This document shows positions 58,659 through 64,000 of a stretch of 64,000 bases of DNA, piece by piece; the first letter of the stretch is position 1; each line of letters opens with the position of its first letter. Position numbers and translations under genes: made by a program. A model generated the notes under the pieces. The model saw only the letters and a program-made list of their open reading frames with translations, was not told the origin of the DNA and ran no database searches. Origin of the DNA: Chitinophagaceae bacterium 26-R-25 (lineage in GTDB: Bacteria > Bacteroidota > Bacteroidia > Chitinophagales > Chitinophagaceae). The DNA is taken from positions 2,170,001-2,234,000 of the forward strand of contig JARWSJ010000001.1 of assembly GCA_029906195.1 (NCBI GenBank), given 5' to 3'.

Positions 58659-59252
58659 CTATTCTTCAGCTTTAGCTGGTTTCTTTTTCGCTTTTGGCGC
58701 CCAAATGGCCAGCATTCTTTTGCCTTCCATTTTCGGCATGCCTTCGAGTGCACCAAATTCTGCCAGGCGTTCCGCAAATTTCAGCAGGAGAAGTTCTCCT
58801 CTGTCTTTAAACTGGATCGCCCGTCCTTTAAACTGTACATAAGCTTTCACTTTGTTACCTTCTTTCAGGAAGGTTTCAGCGTGCTTCGCCTTGAAGTTAA
58901 AGTCGTGATCGTCAGTATTTGGAGTAAAACGAATCTCTTTCACTTCAGAAACTTTGGCTTTCGCCTTCATTTCTTTCTCTTTCTTCTTCTTTTCGTATAA
59001 GAATTTGTTGTAATCGATGATTTTACAAACAGGAGGATCTGCATTAGGAGAAATCTCCACAAGATCCATTTGCTGGTCCTGTGCCATGCGCAATGCTTCC
59101 TGGATGGAATATACGCCTACTTCAACGTTGTCTCCAACTAGCCTCACCTGTGGCACTCTGATCATGTGATTGGTGCGGTGTTCCTGCTGTTGTTCCTTCT
59201 TAAAACGGGGGTTAAAACCTCCTCTAGAAGATGGTCTGGGTGGAAATGCCAT
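58659..59252 (-). CDS. infC: Translation initiation factor IF-3
   Basis: About 197 residues from Met at 59252 (MAFPPRPSSRGGFNPRF). IF-3 keeps ribosomal subunits apart and proofreads initiation. The N domain (MIRVPQVRLVGDNVEVGVYSIQEALRMAQDQQMDLVEISPNADPPVCKIIDYNKFLYE) and the C domain (VKEIRFTPNTDDHDFNFK) are clear. A basic extension follows (KKKPAKAEE). A glycine-rich N-terminal arm is longer than in E. coli. Confidence 0.96.
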   Translation of the reverse strand: MAFPPRPSSRGGFNPRFKKEQQQEHRTNHMIRVPQVRLVGDNVEVGVYSIQEALRMAQDQQMDLVEISPNADPPVCKIIDYNKFLYEKKKKEKEMKAKAKVSEVKEIRFTPNTDDHDFNFKAKHAETFLKEGNKVKAYVQFKGRAIQFKDRGELLLLKFAERLAEFGALEGMPKMEGKRMLAIWAPKAKKKPAKAEE

Positions 59253-59601
59253 ATTATTTTGTCCACTACCTGCTGTCGGCAGCACAGGGGCTTTTGTGGA
59301 ATGCTTTCATTTTAATTTTAAAAATCTGCCGCTTGATCAATCGTTAAGACAATTCTGGAATCAAATTGTTCAAATCGCCTCTTTATTCATAAAAAACCGT
59401 TCCAAAAATACAAAAGAAAACTAATTTATTGCCACGAACTTTTGTGGTCAATTAAGAATTAGGAATTAAGAATTAAGAATTCTTTGTGTGAGACCCTCGA
59501 ACATATCTCTGAAAACTCTGGTTGTGACACAATTGTAGCGAATCCTACACCCTAAACAATTCTTAATTCCTAATTCTTAATTCTTAATTGCTAGTTGCCC
59601 A
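59253..59601. other. Intergenic region between thrS and infC
   Basis: 349 bp without a gene. An inverted AATTAGGAATTAAG-word repeat (left arm about 59451-59482; right arm 59557-59592) fills half. The remainder should hold the infC promoter; no strong -33/-7 pair was identified. Confidence 0.7.
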
Positions 59602-61542
59602 CTATTCTTCATTTCTTTTCTCCCTGATCTCTGCCACCGCGTCGGCGATAAAGTCTTCTACGGTTTTTACACCTGAGTCGCCTTTACCGTGTCTTCTGAT
59701 CGCTACTTTGTTTTCGTTTACCTCTTTTTCACCGATCACCAGCATATAAGGCACTTTCATTAACTCTGTATCGCGGATTTTCTTTCCTATTTTTTCATTT
59801 CTGTCGTCAATTTCAGCTCTGATGCCCGCTTTTTTCAGTTTTTTCAACAGATCTTCTGAATAAGGGAAAAATTTATCGCTGATAGGCAAAATCTTAACCT
59901 GCAATGGTGCCAGCCACAATGGGAAACGACCAGCATAGTGTTCCAGCAGGAATCCGATGAAACGTTCATGTGTACCAAGTGGCGCACGGTGAATGATCAG
60001 TGGAATTTCCGGCTCATTGTTCTGGTTAGTGAATGAAAGATTAAAGCTGCGTGGTTGAGCGAAGTCTACCTGGTTAGTAGCCAGGGTAAATTCTCTACCG
60101 ATGGCGCTCCAGATTTGTACATCGATCTTGGGGCCATAGAATGCGCCTTCACCTTTTACTTCTACAAATGGAATGTTGCTTTCAATCAAAACATTTCGCA
60201 CAAGATTCTCTGTTTCTTTCCATAATTCCGGCTCATTCACATATTTCTGTCCCAGTTTTTCCGGATCATGCAAAGACAAACGCATCACGTATTTTTCAAT
60301 ACCAAATATTTTGAAATATTTCTGGTACATGTCATTTACCGCCCTGAACTCCTGCGCGAATTGTTCTTTTGTGCAATAAATATGCGCATCGTTCATGTGC
60401 AAGCAACGCACGCGCATCAAACCAAACAATTCACCACTCTGCTCATAGCGGTAGCAAGTACCGTATTCCGCAATTCTGTAGGGCATTTGGCGGTAGCTCT
60501 TAGGCTCTGCATCAAATATTTTGTGGTGGTGCGGGCAGTTCATTGCCTTCAGATAATATTTTTCGCCATCCATTTCCATTGGAGGGAACATACTATCTGC
60601 ATAATAAGGCAAGTGTCCGCTGGTTAAATACAAGTTTTCTTTGGCGATATGTGGTGTTACCACTCGTTTGTAGCCAGCTTCTTCTTCTGTTTCTTTCGCC
60701 AGTTTTTCCAATTCTTCAATGATAACGGTACCATTAGGCATCCACAAAATAAGCCCCTGGCCGATATCATCATTTGTGGTGTAAATGCCCAGTTCTTTAC
60801 CCAGCTTGCGGTGGTCGCGTTTTTTTGCTTCCTCCAGCATGTGCAGGTACTCATCCAGTTCTTTTTGGTTAGGGAAAGAAATACCGTACAACCTTGTAAG
60901 CTGTTTGTTTTTTTCATCTCCTTTCCAGTAAGCACCGGCGATGTTTGTAAGCCTGATTGCTTTGATCAACCCTGTTTGTGGAATGTGTGGTCCGCGGCAC
61001 AAGTCGGTGAAACCGCCCTGTGTGTAAAACGTGATGCCACCATCCTGCAGGTTGCCCAGCAAGTCAAGTTTGTATTCGTCACTTTTCTCTTCAAAATATT
61101 TTACAGCATCCGCTTTGCTGATCTCTTTGCGGATGTAAGGATTGTTTTGCTTGGCGAGTTCTGCCATTTTAGCTTCCAGCTTGCGCAGGTCATCTTCTGT
61201 AACCTGTTTGCCGCCAAAATCTATATCGTAGTAGAAGCCGCCTGTTTCCAAAGAAGGCCCAACCCAAAATTTAACACCAGGATACAAAGCTTCAACGGCC
61301 TCTGCCATCAAGTGTGCGGACGAGTGCCAGAAAGTAGCCTTGCCGTCTTTATCATCCCAGGTTATCAGTTTTAGCGTGGTATCGTTGTAGATAGGACGCG
61401 TTGCATCCCAAACTTCTCCATTTACGTTTGCTGCCAATACTTTTCTTGCTAATCCTTCACTAATGGATTTCGCAACGTCCATCGCTGATGTTCCTGGCTG
61501 ATATTCTCTTACCGCGCCATCCGGAAATGTTACTTTTATCAT
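59602..61542 (-). CDS. thrS: Threonyl-tRNA synthetase
   Basis: The 646-residue class II synthetase has a TGS domain (1-60, KVTFPDGAVREYQPG), an editing domain with HSSAHLMAEAVEALYPG (about 90-220), a catalytic core (about 265-530) with zinc-binding CPHH and motif 2 RYEQSGELFGLMRVRCLHMNDAH, and an anticodon-binding domain (540-640). It charges tRNA-Thr. It heads the thrS-infC-rpmI-rplT group, with dispersed repeats in the gaps. Confidence 0.98.
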   Translation of the reverse strand: MIKVTFPDGAVREYQPGTSAMDVAKSISEGLARKVLAANVNGEVWDATRPIYNDTTLKLITWDDKDGKATFWHSSAHLMAEAVEALYPGVKFWVGPSLETGGFYYDIDFGGKQVTEDDLRKLEAKMAELAKQNNPYIRKEISKADAVKYFEEKSDEYKLDLLGNLQDGGITFYTQGGFTDLCRGPHIPQTGLIKAIRLTNIAGAYWKGDEKNKQLTRLYGISFPNQKELDEYLHMLEEAKKRDHRKLGKELGIYTTNDDIGQGLILWMPNGTVIIEELEKLAKETEEEAGYKRVVTPHIAKENLYLTSGHLPYYADSMFPPMEMDGEKYYLKAMNCPHHHKIFDAEPKSYRQMPYRIAEYGTCYRYEQSGELFGLMRVRCLHMNDAHIYCTKEQFAQEFRAVNDMYQKYFKIFGIEKYVMRLSLHDPEKLGQKYVNEPELWKETENLVRNVLIESNIPFVEVKGEGAFYGPKIDVQIWSAIGREFTLATNQVDFAQPRSFNLSFTNQNNEPEIPLIIHRAPLGTHERFIGFLLEHYAGRFPLWLAPLQVKILPISDKFFPYSEDLLKKLKKAGIRAEIDDRNEKIGKKIRDTELMKVPYMLVIGEKEVNENKVAIRRHGKGDSGVKTVEDFIADAVAEIREKRNEE

Positions 61543-61841
61543 TGGTTCTTTGTAAGTTTTTGCTGCTAAGAGACAGTTGTTAGTTGTTGGTTGGAAGTTG
61601 TTAGAATTGATCGATTTTCCAACTCCTGGTTCCTAATTCCTAATTTCTCTCAAATAACAGGGCTGCAAATTTACGAACTATTGGGTAATTGAAAATTGAA
61701 AGTTGAAAATGGAGAATGAGAACTCAGCAGTTTTTTTTGTGGCGAGCACGACATGAAAACATTACAAAAATTAACGAAATGTTTCGTCGATTGTTTTTTG
61801 TGTAAATTGTTATGAGAGAACTTTTTCCGTAATTTCAGAAC
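61543..61841. other. Divergent intergenic region upstream of thrS
   Basis: About 299 bp holding three word families in series: TTAGTTGTTGGTTGG (61578-61596 region), CCTGGTTCCTAATTCCTAATTTC (61622-61647) and AATTGAAAATTGAAAGTTG (61685-61706). No gene seen. Confidence 0.7.
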
Positions 61842-63002
61842 ATGTTTATGCGATCCGTTATTGTAGTCTTTCTACTGGGCATTGTTCACTGCGTGGCGGC
61901 ACAGGATATCACCGGCATTTGGCGGGGGCATTTCAGCGATAACAACCGGTTTAACCAGATCCTAAACATTGATGATCGCTACAGGTTTGAGGTACAGATC
62001 GCGCAAACCGATAAGAAACTACAAGCGGTTACCTACTCTTACAAGAACATCGAATTTTATGCAAAGGCTTCTGCAACGGGGAGCATTAATCCAAAAACAG
62101 GGAAGGTTCGTGTGCTGGAACTGAAGATCATTGAAGTGCGCCAGAGCATGGGTAACATTGTCTGCAGCATGGATTGTATGCTTACCTGGACAAAATCAGG
62201 CGACGAGGAATTCCTTGAAGGTACTTTTGTAGCGACCAGCACGCTCGATAGCAGCTTTTGCGGTAGAGGCACTGTGTTCCTGCGCAAAGAGGCGGTGTCC
62301 GATTTTTATAAGGAACCTTTTGTTGCCCGGAAGGAAAAAGAAATTGCGAAAAAACTTGCCGCGGCAAATGCGGCTCCAAAGCCATTGGACAGCGTGAAAG
62401 CCGCGCCGGTGCTAGTTGCCAAACCAAAGCCTGCACCAGTTGCTAAAACAACTCCCAAGTCGTCAGCGACTGCACCTGCAAAGAAACCTGCACCTAAATC
62501 TTCGGCAGCTGTAGCAAAAGCAACCCCTAAAAAAAAGCCTGAAACAACGCTGTCTCCGCAAAAAATAGAGCCACTCGCACAACCCGATACGCCTAAAAAA
62601 ACGATCACCATTTCTCCCGGTAAAAGTTTTTCAGCAAGCATTCCTTCTGTTATTAAAAACCGGGAAAACGAGGTAACGAGGACGATCATAGTAAAAACCA
62701 ATGAGGTTGCTTTATACATTTACGATAATGGCACGATAGATCACGATACTGTCTCGGTTTACCTGGATAATAAATTGGTAGTATCCCGCAAAATGTTATC
62801 GCTGGAACCGATCATCGTGAAAATTAAACTTGACACGACAAACAACTATCACGAAGTGGTGATGGTGGCGGAAAACCTTGGCGATATTCCTCCCAATACC
62901 TCTCTAATGGTGGTAAAGGCTGGCGATCAACAATATGAAGTGCGCATTACATCTACGGAACAAAAGAATGCCGTGGTAGTGTTTAAGTATGCGGGAAATT
63001 GA
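61842..63002 (+). CDS. Secreted hypothetical protein with Lys/Ala/Pro linker
   Basis: The 386-residue protein has a signal peptide (FLLGIVHCVAAQ). A beta-rich N-terminal domain (about 21-150, GIWRGHFSDNNRFNQILNID) resembles lipocalin-like 'GxWxG' domains. A low-complexity K/A/P linker follows (about 165-255, VAKPKPAPVAKTTPKSSATAP). A C-terminal beta domain (about 270-386) has NEVALYIYDNGTIDHDTVSVYLDNKLVV. The last domain looks like a secreted sorting or binding module. No family assigned. The stop lies in an ATTCAGTT-word repeat. Confidence 0.72.
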   Translation: MFMRSVIVVFLLGIVHCVAAQDITGIWRGHFSDNNRFNQILNIDDRYRFEVQIAQTDKKLQAVTYSYKNIEFYAKASATGSINPKTGKVRVLELKIIEVRQSMGNIVCSMDCMLTWTKSGDEEFLEGTFVATSTLDSSFCGRGTVFLRKEAVSDFYKEPFVARKEKEIAKKLAAANAAPKPLDSVKAAPVLVAKPKPAPVAKTTPKSSATAPAKKPAPKSSAAVAKATPKKKPETTLSPQKIEPLAQPDTPKKTITISPGKSFSASIPSVIKNRENEVTRTIIVKTNEVALYIYDNGTIDHDTVSVYLDNKLVVSRKMLSLEPIIVKIKLDTTNNYHEVVMVAENLGDIPPNTSLMVVKAGDQQYEVRITSTEQKNAVVVFKYAGN

Positions 63003-63318
63003 ATAACTGAATAACTGAGTAACTGAGTTGCTTACTGTTTTTAGCTGCGAATAGGCTGCACCGTGATTGTGAACTCCAGGCCTATTGATACGTTTCAAAA
63101 AATAATAGCGAGGTGGATAATAAACAAATGGCGCGAAGCAATCTGAGCGCTCGAATAGGATTGCTTCGCCCTGTCTCTGATATGTGGCGATGCTTTTAAT
63201 TCTCGAAATGCTTGATTTGCCAGGGGCTCGCAATGACGGTGTAAGGTTGTCTACAGTTTGGACCAGTCAGTTATTCAGTCAATCAGTTATTCAGTGATTC
63301 AGTTATTCAGTCATTCAG
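63003..63318. other. Repeat-filled intergenic region
   Basis: 316 bp with no gene. It holds a short GAATAACTGAATAACTGAG arm (63002-63026), an inverted GCGAAGCAATC / GATTGCTTCGC pair (63133-63170 region), GGGGCTCGCAATGACGG, and a right array of ATTCAGTT words (63266-63321). The convergent genes on both sides end in these arrays. Confidence 0.8.
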
Positions 63319-64000
63319 TCACTCCCTGCTCAAATCCTTCAAAATTTTCACTCCATTTTCATTCTCAGGATTAAGTTCAACAGACTTCTTATACATTTTT
63401 ATGGCTTCATCTTTTTGCCCGTTTTGTAAGAGTGCCTCGCCGTAACTATCGTAGACGTTCCAACTTTGGGGAAACAATTGCATGTTTGTTTTAAAAACTT
63501 CTAATGCAAGATTCAACTTGTTGTTTGCCATAAGATCATAGCCAAGTATGTTGAATTCAGTTTCTACAAGAGAATAATGTGCTGAATCTTTTTTCATTGC
63601 AACCAAGTCAGTGTTAGCATCTTCGATGCCTTTGCTTACTAGCGTCCGGCCATATTCTCTGGCCGCACTTTTTGCCAAAGGAACCGCTTTGCCACCATTC
63701 AGGATTTTGAGTGCATCTCCACCTACGTCTTCTGTTCTGTTTTGTGTATTGTCAATTACAATGACCGTTTGATGCCTGGTGATATTCCTTAAGAAAACTG
63801 CTGAAAGGCCTATCAAACCTCCAGTGTGCCCCACTACCTGACCGAATGGATTGTCGTTATATACTTTCCAGCCGAGGCCAATTTCTACAGGACTGTCTTT
63901 TCCGTTATTCAGTTTGGTTAGAGTGTATGCTTTCGCCAAAGTCGCGTCAGACAATAGTTTGCCGTTGTATAATGCCTGATCATATTTTAGAAGATCTTCC
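63319..64000 (-). CDS. Beta-lactamase-class serine hydrolase with TPR tail, partial
   Basis: The open frame runs to the right window edge, so the N-terminus is missing; the visible part is about 227 residues. VGHTGGLIGLSAVF is the HTG/KTG motif of class C-type serine hydrolases, and EDLLKYDQALYNGKLLSDATL precedes it. The C-terminal 80 residues hold TPR-like units (WNVYDSYGEALLQNGQKDEAIKMYKKSVELNPEN). This matches Bacteroidota periplasmic penicillin-binding-like hydrolases. Catalytic Ser and Lys lie outside the window. Its TGA stop sits in an ATTCAGTT array. Confidence 0.82.
   Translation of the reverse strand, partial: EDLLKYDQALYNGKLLSDATLAKAYTLTKLNNGKDSPVEIGLGWKVYNDNPFGQVVGHTGGLIGLSAVFLRNITRHQTVIVIDNTQNRTEDVGGDALKILNGGKAVPLAKSAAREYGRTLVSKGIEDANTDLVAMKKDSAHYSLVETEFNILGYDLMANNKLNLALEVFKTNMQLFPQSWNVYDSYGEALLQNGQKDEAIKMYKKSVELNPENENGVKILKDLSRE

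Overview
The window looks like a chromosomal segment of a Bacteroidota bacterium, most likely a Chitinophagaceae-type member. The evidence is large TonB-dependent receptors with N-terminal carboxypeptidase-regulatory domains, secreted GH3 enzymes, TAnnTTTG-type -7 promoter elements, a type III-fold arginine decarboxylase, DUF4293 and YCF48 proteins, and signal peptides ending in AQ. The genus is inference. No rRNA, tRNA, CRISPR array, IS element or prophage was seen. One structural RNA, RNase P RNA, is present.

Layout: 0.1-4.3 kb holds a secreted GH3 glycosidase and a GH123/DUF4091-like protein. 4.4-8.0 kb holds a Crp/Fnr regulator, a methyltransferase, a small unknown protein and a SulP-STAS transporter. 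8.2-10.2 kb holds a umuC/umuD pair whose UmuD lacks both catalytic residues. 10.3-13.9 kb is a chromate operon: a ChrB-AraC fusion regulator, an outer-membrane-like protein, ChrA and a DUF1259 protein. 14-23 kb holds a Trm112-methyltransferase, a YCF48 propeller, purC, a TonB receptor, a secreted unknown and a TlpA-like thioredoxin. 23-36.2 kb is a long minus-strand tryptophan-histidine cluster (trpE-G-D-GNAT-C-F-GNAT-B-A, then hisH-decarboxylase-GNAT-hisA-hisF-hisIE). It is preceded by a leader peptide with three tandem Trp codons and an intrinsic terminator, a textbook-like attenuator. 36.5-47.8 kb holds a YdeI-like protein, a second GH3, cysM, rnpB, a second TonB receptor, a sugar nucleotidyltransferase, glyA and an unknown coiled-coil protein. 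47.9-54.1 kb is a sigma factor / anti-sigma-like TPR protein / subtilisin-like lipoprotein / TPR-CHAT protease module, with a decayed second subtilase copy inside it. 54.7-61.5 kb holds a PepSY-like secreted protein, DUF4293, arginine decarboxylase, rplT, rpmI, infC and thrS. The right end holds an unknown secreted protein and a truncated beta-lactamase-class hydrolase.

Two features dominate at larger scale. First, the sigma-TPR-subtilase-CHAT module couples two protease families with a transcription factor. It carries the scar of a tandem duplication of the subtilase/CHAT junction. Second, nearly every intergenic region holds one of about sixteen different families of short-word repeats, often as two inverted arms around a 20-100 nt spacer. 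Arms frequently sit exactly at gene 3' ends and supply the stop codon and the last few residues. Several double as intrinsic terminators.

All calls rest on reading the sequence and recalled family motifs; no database search was run.
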